Shown here piece by piece: positions 8,396-16,654 of a stretch of 64,000 nt of DNA (positions within the stretch are counted from its first letter, which is position 1; every line of letters begins with the position of its first letter). Both the position numbers and the translations under genes were made by a program. The notes below the pieces were generated by a model. It saw nothing but the letters and a program-made list of their open reading frames with translations. It was not told the origin of the DNA and did not search any database. The stretch comes from Burkholderiaceae bacterium (GTDB lineage: Bacteria; Pseudomonadota; Gammaproteobacteria; Burkholderiales; Burkholderiaceae_C): the NCBI GenBank assembly GCA_017992055.1, contig JAGOPK010000008.1, forward strand, positions 62,001 through 126,000, written 5' to 3'.

Positions 8396-9168
8396 GGCCG
8401 GGCCACGGCGGCCACGGCAGGCGGGGCGACGAACAGATAGCCCTGGCCGCGCACGGTCTGCACAAAGCGCGGCAGGGCCGGATCGGGCTCGATCAGCCGG
8501 CGCAGCCGCATCACCGCGGCATCCACCGCACGCAGCAGCACGGCATCGGGCTGGGCATGCGAGGCCGCCAGCAGGCGCTCGCGCGACAGCACCACGCCGG
8601 GATGGGCGGTCAGCTCGCACAGCAGGCCGTACTCCACCGTGTTCAGCGGCCGCCGCTCGTCGCCCCGCTGCAGCGAGCGCGAGCCGCGGTGGAAGGCCCA
8701 GTCGCCGATGCGCAGCGGCCGCTCGTCGGCGGCACCGGGCGCCGGCGCCGCGGTGCGCCGCAGCACGGCATGGATGCGCGCCAGCAGCTCGCGTGCCGAG
8801 AAGGGCTTGCCCACATAGTCGTCGGCGCCCATCTCCAGGCCGAGGATGCGGTCGATCTCCTCGCAGCGCGCGGTGAGCAGGATCACCGGCACGCGCTCGC
8901 CGCCCAGGCGCAGCGACTGGCAGGCCTGCAGGCCCGACATGCCCGGCAGGCCCACGTCCAGCACCACCAGGTCGGGCCGCTCGCCACGCAGGCGCTGCAG
9001 CAGCTCCTCGGCGCTGCGCAGCGCCGTGACCAGGGCGCCGCGCTGCTCCAGATAGCCCGCCAGCATGCTGCGGGTGTCGGCATCGTCTTCAACCACGAAC
9101 AGGTGGTACACGGTCTGGGCCTGGGCTGGGACATTGCAGGGGCTGGCCGGCCAGTGTGTGGGCGCCAT
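8392..9168 (-). CDS. OmpR/PhoB-family response regulator
   Basis: Receiver domain with VVEDDADT (acidic pocket), the phospho-acceptor Asp in VVLDVGLPG, and the switch Lys in YVGKPFSA. It is followed by a winged-helix DNA-binding domain ending in VQTVRGQGYLF. Works with the kinase encoded immediately downstream. The start is uncertain: ATG at 9168 (used here, 258 residues), ATG at 9180 and GTG at 9111 are all in frame and none has a good ribosome site. The GTG places the receiver domain at the very N terminus, as is usual in the family. Confidence 0.9.
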   Translation of the reverse strand: MAPTHWPASPCNVPAQAQTVYHLFVVEDDADTRSMLAGYLEQRGALVTALRSAEELLQRLRGERPDLVVLDVGLPGMSGLQACQSLRLGGERVPVILLTARCEEIDRILGLEMGADDYVGKPFSARELLARIHAVLRRTAAPAPGAADERPLRIGDWAFHRGSRSLQRGDERRPLNTVEYGLLCELTAHPGVVLSRERLLAASHAQPDAVLLRAVDAAVMRLRRLIEPDPALPRFVQTVRGQGYLFVAPPAVAAVARP

Positions 9169-9227
9169 GTTGCTGCACATTGCCGCCACATGCCGGCTTG
9201 GTGTCTGGCCGGTGCGGCGGCCGACAT

Positions 9228-9887
9228 CTACGGCAGCGGCAGCACCCTATCTTCGGCCACCGCATAACGCTGCACGCCCTCGCCGGCCGGCAGCAGGTGC
9301 AGGCCGGTGAAGCCGCCAAAGGCCGGCAGCAGGCCGCAGCGCGGCGCGAAGTGGAAGCAGGGCAGGCGCAGCCGGTCGCCACCGCGGCCCTGCAGGGCCA
9401 GGCCCGGATGCACATGGCCGGCCAGCACATAGGCGCCGTCCACCGTCTGCGGCTCGTGGCACAGCGCCCAGGGGCCGCGGCGCAGCGGTCCGTCGACGGC
9501 CGTCACGCCCAGCTCGGCCGGCGGATCGCCGGCATGGCGGTCGTGGTTGCCACGCACCAGGCTCAGGCGCAGGCCGGCATGGCGCTCGCGCCAGGCCTGC
9601 ACCTCGGCGCGGGTGCCCGGCGCCAGCGCATGTGCCGAATGCAGCAGATCACCCAGGAACACGATCTCCTGCGCACCGGTGGCCGCCAGCAGCGCATCCA
9701 GCCGGGCCAGCGCCTCGGCCGTGGTGCCCGAGGGCACCGGCACGCCCAGGCGGCGGAACGACTGGGCCTTGCCCAGATGGGCATCGGCCACCAGCAGCAG
9801 GCCCTGCTCGGCATCGAAGGCGGCCTTCTGCGGCCACAGCTGCAGCCGGGCGCCGCCCGGCGCCTGGTGCCAGGCAAAGCCGGCCAT
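9228..9887 (-). CDS. pdeM: PdeM-like metallophosphoesterase (ligase-associated endonuclease family)
   Basis: 219 residues of calcineurin-type phosphoesterase: VADAHLGKAQSFRRLGVPVP, FLGDLLHS, LVRGNHDRHAG, CHEP and GHVHPG supply the two-metal site. The end, LPCFHF then LPAFGGFTGLHLL, is characteristic of the PdeM family, usually encoded beside an Lhr-type helicase and an ATP-dependent DNA ligase in a DNA-damage cluster. Neither partner is adjacent here. The start MAGFAWHQ follows the slmA stop by 13 bases. Confidence 0.85.
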   Translation of the reverse strand: MAGFAWHQAPGGARLQLWPQKAAFDAEQGLLLVADAHLGKAQSFRRLGVPVPSGTTAEALARLDALLAATGAQEIVFLGDLLHSAHALAPGTRAEVQAWRERHAGLRLSLVRGNHDRHAGDPPAELGVTAVDGPLRRGPWALCHEPQTVDGAYVLAGHVHPGLALQGRGGDRLRLPCFHFAPRCGLLPAFGGFTGLHLLPAGEGVQRYAVAEDRVLPLP

Positions 9888-9900
9888 GCGGGCGCGCTGC

Positions 9901-10629
9901 TCAGCCCGGCTGCGACAGCCGGGCCAGCAGCGGCTCCAGGTGCTCGGTGGGGCTGCGCTTGAAGCCCGAGCGCGCATAGCGCTGCAGCCGGCCGACCACC
10001 AGGGCCACCAGGCCCGAGGCCAGCACCTGGGCCTCGACCGTGGGCGTGGCCGAGCCGGCGGCATCGGCGGCCAGGCGCAGGCCCTGGCGCAGCTGGGCCT
10101 CCACGCGGTCGAAGAACTGGTTCATGCGCGCGGTCAGGCGCTCGTGCTCGAACACCAGGGCATCACCGACCATCACCCGCACCATGCCCGGGTTCTTCTC
10201 GCCGAACTGCAGCAGCACCAGCACGATGCGCCGGGCCTGGGCCGCGCCGTCGGGCTCGCGCTCGGTGATCTGGTTGACCAGGCTGAAGACGCTGGACTCG
10301 ATGAACTCGATCAGGCCCTCGAACATCTGCGCCTTGCTGGCGAAATGCCGGTACAGGGCGGCCTCGCTGACCTCCAGCTTGGCCGCCAGCGCGGCGGTGG
10401 TGATGCGCTCGGCGCCGGGCTGCTCCAGCATGCCGGCCAGGGTCTGCAGGATCTGCACGCGGCGCTCGCCGGGGCGCGGCCGCTTGCGCGCCGGCAGGGC
10501 CGTGACGCTGGCCACGCCGTCCACGGCCTGCACCTGCTGCGGCGCCAGGCCGCCACGACCGACCAGCGGAACGATCAGGGCCGCAACGGTGCCGGACGCC
10601 GGACCAGGCGGCTTGGACGGATCGGACAT
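9901..10629 (-). CDS. slmA: Nucleoid occlusion factor SlmA (TetR family)
   Basis: 242 residues. After a Pro-rich N-terminal extension of about 50 residues, the HTH region ITTAALAAKLEVSEAALYRH and FASKAQMFEGLIEFIESSV match SlmA closely, as does NPGMVRVMVGDALVFEHERL. SlmA binds chromosomal sites and blocks FtsZ polymerisation over unsegregated DNA. In Burkholderiales it is commonly found near argB, as here. The N-terminal extension (about 50 residues longer than in E. coli) is of unknown role. About 110 bases separate it from the HAD gene upstream. Confidence 0.92.
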   Translation of the reverse strand: MSDPSKPPGPASGTVAALIVPLVGRGGLAPQQVQAVDGVASVTALPARKRPRPGERRVQILQTLAGMLEQPGAERITTAALAAKLEVSEAALYRHFASKAQMFEGLIEFIESSVFSLVNQITEREPDGAAQARRIVLVLLQFGEKNPGMVRVMVGDALVFEHERLTARMNQFFDRVEAQLRQGLRLAADAAGSATPTVEAQVLASGLVALVVGRLQRYARSGFKRSPTEHLEPLLARLSQPG

Positions 10630-10738
10630 CGCGGCGACAGCTGGGCGGATGCGGTGGGAGGGGGGCGAAAAATCATTCTTGCACAGCCGCCGCCGGCGGC
10701 CCGCTGCAGGTAAACACCGAGCCCGGGGGGCCGCTGGC

Positions 10739-11434
10739 TCAGCGCAGCTGGCGCAGCGCCCGCACGCGCCGGTCCACATAGGCCGGCTGCATGGACCAGC
10801 GTGCCACCTGGGGCACGCCGACGCCACCGCGGCGCGCGAAGCGCTGCATCCACACCGTGGCCATGCCGACGCGGCGGGCCGACTTCTGGTGCACCAGCGT
10901 GTCTTCCACCAGCACGCAGCGCGACGGCGTCGCGCCCAGGCGCACGGCCACGCGGCGCAGCATGCGCGCATCGGGCTTGGGGCGCAGCTGGCCGAACATG
11001 GCCATGTCCTCGATGCACAGCACGGCCTCGAACAGGTGCGTGATGCCCAGCGCATCCAGCACGCGCAGCGCATAGGCGCGCGGCGCATTGGTCAGGATCA
11101 CGCGGCGGCCGGGCAGCACGGCCAGCGCGGCAAAGTCGTGGCGGTGGCCGTTGACCCGCGTCTCCAGGCCCGGCAGGCGGTGGGTCTCGTGCAGAAAGTG
11201 CCGCGGCCGCACGCCATGGTGGCGCTGCAGGCCCTGCAGCGTGGTGCCGTAGCGGTGCCAGTACTGGCGCGCCAGCGCCCGCGCCGCCTCGCCACGCAGG
11301 CCGGTGACGTCCTCGACATAGGCGCCCATGGCCCGCACCAGCTCGCCGAAGACCCAGGCGCCGGCATCGTGCAAGGTGTTGTCCAGGTCGAACAGCCACA
11401 GCGTGCGGCCATCGACGCGCAGGCCGCCGGCCAT
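10739..11434 (-). CDS. Pyrimidine 5'-nucleotidase-like HAD phosphatase
   Basis: 231 residues. HAD motif I WLFDLDNTLHDA (catalytic Asp pair), motif II ILTNAPRAY, and motif III/IV region PKPDA followed by VLVEDTLVHQKSA. The arrangement is that of the SDT1-type pyrimidine 5'-nucleotidases, which dephosphorylate UMP/CMP; specificity is inferred. The ATG lies 2 bases after the argB stop, so it is cotranscribed with argB. Confidence 0.88.
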   Translation of the reverse strand: MAGGLRVDGRTLWLFDLDNTLHDAGAWVFGELVRAMGAYVEDVTGLRGEAARALARQYWHRYGTTLQGLQRHHGVRPRHFLHETHRLPGLETRVNGHRHDFAALAVLPGRRVILTNAPRAYALRVLDALGITHLFEAVLCIEDMAMFGQLRPKPDARMLRRVAVRLGATPSRCVLVEDTLVHQKSARRVGMATVWMQRFARRGGVGVPQVARWSMQPAYVDRRVRALRQLR

Positions 11435-11436
11435 GC

Positions 11437-12348
11437 TCAGTGGCTGCGGATCATGGTGCCGAAGGCCTGGTCGGTGAGGATCTCCAGCAGCAGCACATGC
11501 GGCACGCGGCCGTCGATGATGTGCACCGCATTCACGCCGCTCTTGGCCGCGTCCAGCGCGCCGGCGATCTTGGGCAGCATGCCGCCGCTGATGGTGCCGT
11601 CCTCGAACAGCTCGTCGATGCGCCGCGCCGTCAGGTCGGTGAGCAGCTGGCCGCTCTTGTCGAGCACGCCGCTGATGTTGGTCAGCATCAGCAGCTTCTC
11701 GGCCTGCAGCACCGTGGCCAGCTTGGCCGCCACCACGTCGGCATTGATGTTGTAGCTCTCGTTGCGCTCGCCGAAGCCGATCGGGCTGATGACCGGGATG
11801 AAGGCATCGTCCTGCAGCGCCTTGACCACGCTGGGGTCGATGGAGTCGATCTCGCCGACCTGGCCGATGTCGTGCTCCTTGCTGGGATCGTCCTTGTCGA
11901 CCATCTTCAGCTTCTTCGCGCGGATCATGCCGCCGTCGCGGCCGGTCAGGCCCACGGCCTTGCCGCCGGCGGCATTGATCAGGCCGACGATGTCCTGCTG
12001 CACCTCGCCGCCCAGCACCCACTCGACCACGTCCATGGTCTCCTCGTCGGTGACGCGCATGCCCTGGATGAAGCTGCCCTTCTTGCCGATCTTGGCCAGC
12101 GCGGCATCGATCTGCGGGCCGCCGCCATGCACCACCACCGGATTCATGCCCACCAGCTTGAGCAGCACGATGTCCTCGGCGAAGTCCTGCTGCAGCGCCG
12201 GGTCGGTCATGGCATTGCCGCCGTACTTGATGACCAGGGTCTTGCCGTGAAACTTGCGGATGTACGGCAGGGCCTGGGCCAGGATCTCGGCCTGGTCGCG
12301 CGAGGCGACATGGCTCAGGTCGTGATCGGCGGGAGCGGGGCTGGTCAT
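11437..12348 (-). CDS. argB: Acetylglutamate kinase ArgB
   Basis: 303 residues of the amino-acid kinase fold: VIKYGGNAM (ATP phosphate loop), [10 protein letters not shown] (acetylglutamate site), [12 protein letters not shown] and [12 protein letters not shown]. It phosphorylates N-acetylglutamate, step 2 of arginine synthesis. The start [10 protein letters not shown] was chosen because the homologous region begins soon after; upstream residues in frame are low-complexity. A candidate promoter is at 12382-12387. Confidence 0.96.
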   Translation of the reverse strand: MTSPAPADHDLSHVASRDQAEILAQALPYIRKFHGKTLVIKYGGNAMTDPALQQDFAEDIVLLKLVGMNPVVVHGGGPQIDAALAKIGKKGSFIQGMRVTDEETMDVVEWVLGGEVQQDIVGLINAAGGKAVGLTGRDGGMIRAKKLKMVDKDDPSKEHDIGQVGEIDSIDPSVVKALQDDAFIPVISPIGFGERNESYNINADVVAAKLATVLQAEKLLMLTNISGVLDKSGQLLTDLTARRIDELFEDGTISGGMLPKIAGALDAAKSGVNAVHIIDGRVPHVLLLEILTDQAFGTMIRSH

Positions 12349-12381
12349 GGTGGTGGCAGATGGGATGGAGAAGTCGACGCG

Positions 12382-12387
12382 ATTGTA
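12382..12387 (-). promoter_or_regulatory. Candidate -10 element of the argB promoter
   Basis: TACAAT on the minus strand, in the 77-base gap between gspB and argB, placing a start point about 27 bases before the argB ATG. The -35 region is poor. Confidence 0.4.
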
Positions 12388-12425
12388 GGAATTCCCTGCG
12401 GCGGCCGGCCGGGCCGGACCGCCGA

Positions 12426-13025
12426 TCAGGGCTGCTGGCGCTCGAAGCGCTGGCCGTCGCGCTCGAACAGCGCCGAGCGCGGCCGGATCTGCACCAGCTT
12501 CAGCCCCGGCTGCACCTCGTCGCCCTCGCGCAGCACCTGGCCGTTGACGATCAGCAGGCGCTGCGAGGGCTGCTCGGAGTACATGCCGCCGCCCAATTGC
12601 AATGGGGGCAAGGGGGGCAGTGGCGCCGATGCCAAGGCAGGCGGCGCGGGCCGGGACGTGGCGGCGGCGGCCGGCGGCGCGGGGGGCTGCGGGATCGGCA
12701 GCGGCGCGGGCAGAGGCGCTGGCTGCAGCGTCGGCTGCGGCGCGGGCTGTGACGCCGGTGACGGCGCGGGCCGCGCCACCGGCACGGCCGCCGGCGCCGC
12801 ATCGCCCACACCGGCTGGATGCGACCGGCCCAGCCACCAGGCCGCGCCCAGGGCCAGCGCCAGCAGCAGGCCGGCGCCGCCCCAGGCCAGGGCCTGGCGG
12901 CGCGGCGCGGCCGGCGTGCCGGCGCGGCCCTGACCCCAGTCGGCCGCCGGCGCATGCAGGCCCGGCACCTGGCCACGCTGGCGCTCGGCTTCGGCGCGGC
13001 GCAGGGCTTCGAGGATGTAGGACAT
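12426..13025 (-). CDS. gspB: GspB-like general secretion pathway protein
   Basis: 199 residues. The N terminus [18 protein letters not shown] is the GspB/ExeB signature. One membrane helix (about 47-65) is followed by a Pro/Ala-rich periplasmic spacer (about 70-145) and a C-terminal beta domain ([18 protein letters not shown], then [14 protein letters not shown]) of PilP/GspC-like type. With GspA it is thought to help assemble the type II secretin through peptidoglycan. It starts 17 bases after gspA; the other T2SS genes are not in the window. Confidence 0.85.
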   Translation of the reverse strand: MSYILEALRRAEAERQRGQVPGLHAPAADWGQGRAGTPAAPRRQALAWGGAGLLLALALGAAWWLGRSHPAGVGDAAPAAVPVARPAPSPASQPAPQPTLQPAPLPAPLPIPQPPAPPAAAATSRPAPPALASAPLPPLPPLQLGGGMYSEQPSQRLLIVNGQVLREGDEVQPGLKLVQIRPRSALFERDGQRFERQQP

Positions 13026-13042
13026 GCCAGCAGACTCCGGAT

Positions 13043-14677
13043 TCAGCGCAGCGGCGCCAGGCGCGGCCCGGGCTCGCCCAGCCGGTTTTGCAGCAGCATC
13101 AGGCTGGTCGGCCCGGCCAGGCCATCGGGGCGCAGGCCTTCGGCCAGCTGGAAGGCGCGCAGCGCGGTGGCGGCGTCCGGCGCGCGCTGCGCCGCCGACG
13201 CGGGCGAGGACGCAGGCCCTGCCGGCAGCCGCGCCAGCATCTGCGCCAGCTCGCCGGCCAGCGGCGAGGCCGTGTCCACGGCCAGCGGCATGCTGTAGCC
13301 CGCCGGCGGCCGCCACAGCGTGCCGAACTCGCCCCGCCACAGCAGCAGCAGCTGGTCCAGCGGCAGCTGCCAGTTGCGCGTGCCGTCGGACAGCCAGGCC
13401 CGGTCGGCGCCCAGGCCCCGCAGCAGCACCGGCGCGCGCCGGCCCTGGCCGTCGTGCAGCATCAGCCAGCCCGGACGGTCCAGGCCGCGCAGCAGGGCCA
13501 GCGTGACCTGGCTGCTGCGCCAGCAATCCAGCGCCTGGACGCGCAGCCGGGAGCAGGGTTCGCCGCGGCCGGCCGGCGCATCGCCGGTCCAGGCCTCGGC
13601 CAGCAGCCGCCAGGCCGTGGCCTCGTCGGCCGGCAGACCGGCCCAGTCGCGCGTGGCATCGAACAGGGCCAGGCTGGACGGCATGGAAGCACTGGCCGCC
13701 ACGGCCGGTGGCGGCGCCGATGCCGACAAGGCCGGGCCCGCCGGCAGCCGCTGCCCCAGCGCCAGCCAGGCCAGCGCCGCCGCCACGCCCAGGCCCGAGC
13801 CCAGCAGCAGGCCCGCGACCGGGCCGGCGCGGCGCCAGGCCGGCCGCTCCGGCGCCGGGGCATCGAAGACCTCGGCCGCAGCGCGCTCGACGATGGCCGC
13901 ATCGACCCGCGCACGGCCCAGTCCGTAGGCGCCCAGCAGCGCCCGGTCGGCCAGCAGGTTGATGCGCCGCGGCACGCCGCCGCTGTGGCGCTGCAGCCGG
14001 CGCAGCGCCGCGGCATCAAACGGCGATGCGCCCTTCAGCCCGGCCACGGCCAGGCGGTGCGCCACATAGCGCTCGGTATCGGCCGCGTCCAGCGGCCCCA
14101 GGTGGTAGCGCGCGATGACGCGCTGCGCCAGCTGCTCCAGCCCGGGCCGGGCCAGCTGCTGGCGCAGCTCGGGCTGGCCGATCAGCACGATCTGCAGCAG
14201 CTTGCGCTCATGGGTTTCGAGGTTGGTCAGCAGGCGCAGCTGCTCCAGCACCTCGGCGCTCAGCGCCTGGGCCTCGTCGATGACCAGCACGCACTGCCGG
14301 CCCTGGCCATGGGCCTCGAGCAGAAAACGGTTCAGCGCATCGACATGGGTCTTCACCGTGGCCGGGCCGGCGGCCGGATCGACGGCCGGCAGGCCGAACT
14401 CGTCGCAGATGCTTTGCAGCAGTTCCAGCACCGACAGCCGCGGATTGAAGATGTAGGCCACGCGGCATTGCGCCGGCACCTGCTCCAGGAAGCAGCGCGC
14501 CACGGTGGTCTTGCCGGCGCCGATCTCGCCGGTCAGCAGCACGATGCCGCCGCCCGCGCCCAGGCCGTAGAGCAGATGTGCCAGGGCCTCGCGGTGGCGT
14601 TCGCTGAGGTAGAGGCTGCGCGGATCGGGCGCGATGGAGAACGGCGGCTGCGCGAGGCCGAAGTGCGCGGCATACAT
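13043..14677 (-). CDS. gspA: GspA/ExeA-like AAA ATPase with peptidoglycan-binding domain
   Basis: 544 residues. N-terminal AAA domain with Walker [10 protein letters not shown] (50-58) and Walker [12 protein letters not shown]; the opening [19 protein letters not shown] is the ExeA signature. A membrane helix follows the ATPase ([20 protein letters not shown]). The periplasmic half ends in a peptidoglycan-binding fold ([19 protein letters not shown]). The start was fixed at MYAAHFG; the frame is open for another 1.7 kb upstream only because of high G+C. Confidence 0.88.
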   Translation of the reverse strand: MYAAHFGLAQPPFSIAPDPRSLYLSERHREALAHLLYGLGAGGGIVLLTGEIGAGKTTVARCFLEQVPAQCRVAYIFNPRLSVLELLQSICDEFGLPAVDPAAGPATVKTHVDALNRFLLEAHGQGRQCVLVIDEAQALSAEVLEQLRLLTNLETHERKLLQIVLIGQPELRQQLARPGLEQLAQRVIARYHLGPLDAADTERYVAHRLAVAGLKGASPFDAAALRRLQRHSGGVPRRINLLADRALLGAYGLGRARVDAAIVERAAAEVFDAPAPERPAWRRAGPVAGLLLGSGLGVAAALAWLALGQRLPAGPALSASAPPPAVAASASMPSSLALFDATRDWAGLPADEATAWRLLAEAWTGDAPAGRGEPCSRLRVQALDCWRSSQVTLALLRGLDRPGWLMLHDGQGRRAPVLLRGLGADRAWLSDGTRNWQLPLDQLLLLWRGEFGTLWRPPAGYSMPLAVDTASPLAGELAQMLARLPAGPASSPASAAQRAPDAATALRAFQLAEGLRPDGLAGPTSLMLLQNRLGEPGPRLAPLR

Positions 14678-14730
14678 GGGCGGCGAGCATAGCCGCAGCC
14701 GGTGTAGAGCCCCGGCCCTAGCCGCCGCTG

Positions 14731-14760
14731 CTGACATGCGACGGCGGCTGTGCCTACACT
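14731..14760 (+). promoter_or_regulatory. Predicted sigma-70 promoter of the phasin gene
   Basis: CTGACA (5 of 6 to the -35 consensus) and TACACT (4 of 6 to the -10) with an 18-base spacer, giving a leader of about 35 bases before the phasin ATG at 14802. This is the best two-part promoter in the window. Confidence 0.55.
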
Positions 14761-14801
14761 GACCCCTGCCCCAGAACCATTTCCAACGACGAGGAGCCCC
14801 C

Positions 14802-15413
14802 ATGGTCAAGAAACTGCAGAAGATGGCCGACCGCAAGGCCGAGCGCCGGGCCAGCGGGCCGGCGGCCCTGCTGGAGGGCCAGCTGGCGCAGTCGATCAAG
14901 GATTCGGCCCAGCAGATCTGGCTGGCCGGACTGGGCGCGTTTTCCAAGGCCCAGGGCGATGGCAGCAAGGTCTTCGAGACGCTGATGAAAGAAGGCGTGA
15001 GCCTGCACCGCAAGACCCAGGCCGCGGCCGAGGAAAAGATCGGCGACGTGGCCGGCAAGATGTCGGCCATGGCCGGCTCGGTGGGCGACAAGGCCAATGC
15101 CCACTGGGACAAGCTGGAGTCGATCTTCGAGGAACGCACGGCGCGTGCGCTGAACAAGCTGGGCGTGCCCACGGCCAAGGACGTGGCTGCGCTCAGCGAG
15201 CGCGTCGAGGCCCTGGCCGCCGCGGTGGCGGCGCTGGGCAAGGCGGGTGAGCCCAAGGCAGCACCCAGGACCGCGGCCAAGACCGCAGCCAAGACGGCAG
15301 CCAAGCCCGCCCCCCAAGCCGCGGCCAAGAAGGTGGCGGCCAAGAAGGTCGCCGTCAACAAGCCCGCCGTCAAGCGCAGCCGCAAGCCGGCGGCTGACGG
15401 CACGGCCGCCTGA
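14802..15413 (+). CDS. PhaF-like phasin (polyhydroxyalkanoate granule protein with histone-like tail)
   Basis: 203 residues, strong ribosome site GAGGAG. Residues 1-115 form the helical phasin domain (SIKDSAQQIWLAGLGAFSKA; KVFETLMKEGVSLHRKT), which coats PHA granules. Residues 140-203 are a Lys/Ala/Pro-rich tail (repeats of TAAKTAAK, then AAKKVAAKKV) like histone H1 and the tail of Pseudomonas PhaF, which binds DNA and distributes granules at division. Its stop codon overlaps the patatin start by one base (TGATG), so the two are translationally coupled. No PHA synthase is in the window. Confidence 0.85.
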   Translation: MVKKLQKMADRKAERRASGPAALLEGQLAQSIKDSAQQIWLAGLGAFSKAQGDGSKVFETLMKEGVSLHRKTQAAAEEKIGDVAGKMSAMAGSVGDKANAHWDKLESIFEERTARALNKLGVPTAKDVAALSERVEALAAAVAALGKAGEPKAAPRTAAKTAAKTAAKPAPQAAAKKVAAKKVAVNKPAVKRSRKPAADGTAA

Positions 15414-16654
15414 TGTCGCAGCCTGCGCGCATCGGCCTGGCCCTGGCCGGTGGCGGTCCGCTGGGCGCCACCTGGGAGATCGGCGCGCTGTGCGCGCTGG
15501 AAGAAGCCCTGCCGCAGCTGGACTTCACCCGCCTGCACGGCTATGTGGGCGTGTCGGCCGGCAGCTTCATCGCCGCGGCCCTGGCCAATGGCATGCGGCC
15601 GCGCCAGCTGTGCGCGTCCTTCATCGAGAACGATGCGCCGCTGTCGCATGACGTGATCGACCCCAACCTGTTCGTGCGCCCGGCGGTGGGCGAGCTGCTG
15701 GGCCGGCTGGCCATGGTGCCGGGCCTGCTGACCCAGGCCGGGCTGCGCCTGGTGTGGGGCCGGCGCTCGCTGCTCGGCGCCATCGAGCGCCTGGGCCGGG
15801 CCCTGCCCACCGGCCTGTTCAGCAACACCGCGCTGGAGGTGCGGCTGCGCCAGGTGTTCACCAGCGCCGGCCGCAGCAACGATTTCCGCCGCCTCGGCCG
15901 CCGCCTGGTGCTGGTGGCCACCGATCTGGACAGCGGCGAGGCCGCACCCTTCGGCATGCCCGGCTGGGACCATGTGCCGATCTCGCAGGCGGTGGCCGCC
16001 AGTGCGGCCCTGCCGGGGCTGTTTCCGCCGGTGGCCATCGGCGACCGGCACTATGTGGATGGCGCGCTGAAGAAGACGCTGCATGCCAGCGTGCTGCTCG
16101 ACCAGGGCCTGGACCTGCTGCTGGCGCTGAACCCCATCGTGCCCTTCGATGCCAGCCATGCCGAGCGGCCACGGGTGCTGGGCCGCGCCGGCGAGCGCAT
16201 TCCGCACTTGGTCGAAGGTGGCCTGCCGCTGGTGGTGAGCCAGAGCTTCCGCTCGCTGATCCATTCGCGGCTGGAGCTGGGCCTGAAGGGCTACGACAGC
16301 AGCCATCCACACACCGACATCGTGCTGTTCGAGCCCGACCAGCGCGACCCGGAGATGTTCCTGGCCAACATCTTCAGCTACTCGCAGCGCCGCCAGCTGG
16401 CCGAGCATGCCTACCGCAAGACGCGCGAGGATCTGCGCTCACGCCGCAGCCAGCTGGCCGCGGTGCTGGCCCGCCACGGCCTGGTGCTGAACGAGGCCGT
16501 GCTGGACGACCCGCGGCGCCGGCTGCTGGCCAACTCGGGGTTGGCCGGCCCGTCGCGCCGCAACGGCCTGGCGCGGCCGCTGCAGCGGCTGGAAGAGGTG
16601 CTGGACGATCTGGAGCAGACCCTGTCGGCCCGCGCAACGCCTCAGCCCAGGTAA
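15413..16654 (+). CDS. Patatin-like phospholipase/esterase
   Basis: 413 residues. The oxyanion loop is GLALAGGGPLG, the nucleophile elbow is GVSAG (Ser48) and the dyad Asp is in YVDGALKK (Asp216). The N-terminal 230 residues are the patatin core; the C-terminal 180 are helical and end in a likely coiled coil (RPLQRLEEVLDDLEQTL). No signal peptide. Coupling to the phasin suggests action on PHA-granule lipids or the polymer itself, but this is inference; many bacterial patatins act on membrane lipids. The last 13 bases overlap the convergent carboxypeptidase gene. Confidence 0.88.
   Translation: MSQPARIGLALAGGGPLGATWEIGALCALEEALPQLDFTRLHGYVGVSAGSFIAAALANGMRPRQLCASFIENDAPLSHDVIDPNLFVRPAVGELLGRLAMVPGLLTQAGLRLVWGRRSLLGAIERLGRALPTGLFSNTALEVRLRQVFTSAGRSNDFRRLGRRLVLVATDLDSGEAAPFGMPGWDHVPISQAVAASAALPGLFPPVAIGDRHYVDGALKKTLHASVLLDQGLDLLLALNPIVPFDASHAERPRVLGRAGERIPHLVEGGLPLVVSQSFRSLIHSRLELGLKGYDSSHPHTDIVLFEPDQRDPEMFLANIFSYSQRRQLAEHAYRKTREDLRSRRSQLAAVLARHGLVLNEAVLDDPRRRLLANSGLAGPSRRNGLARPLQRLEEVLDDLEQTLSARATPQPR

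Noticed and set aside
6830..8440. Plus-strand open frame opposite the sensor kinase gene
   Set aside because: Kinase motifs on the minus strand are complete, and the plus frame is Gln/Arg/Ala-rich without domains.
14678..16408. Upstream extension of the gspA frame to over 1100 residues
   Set aside because: The extension runs antisense to the phasin and patatin genes; the family N terminus MYAAHFGL marks the true start at 14677.
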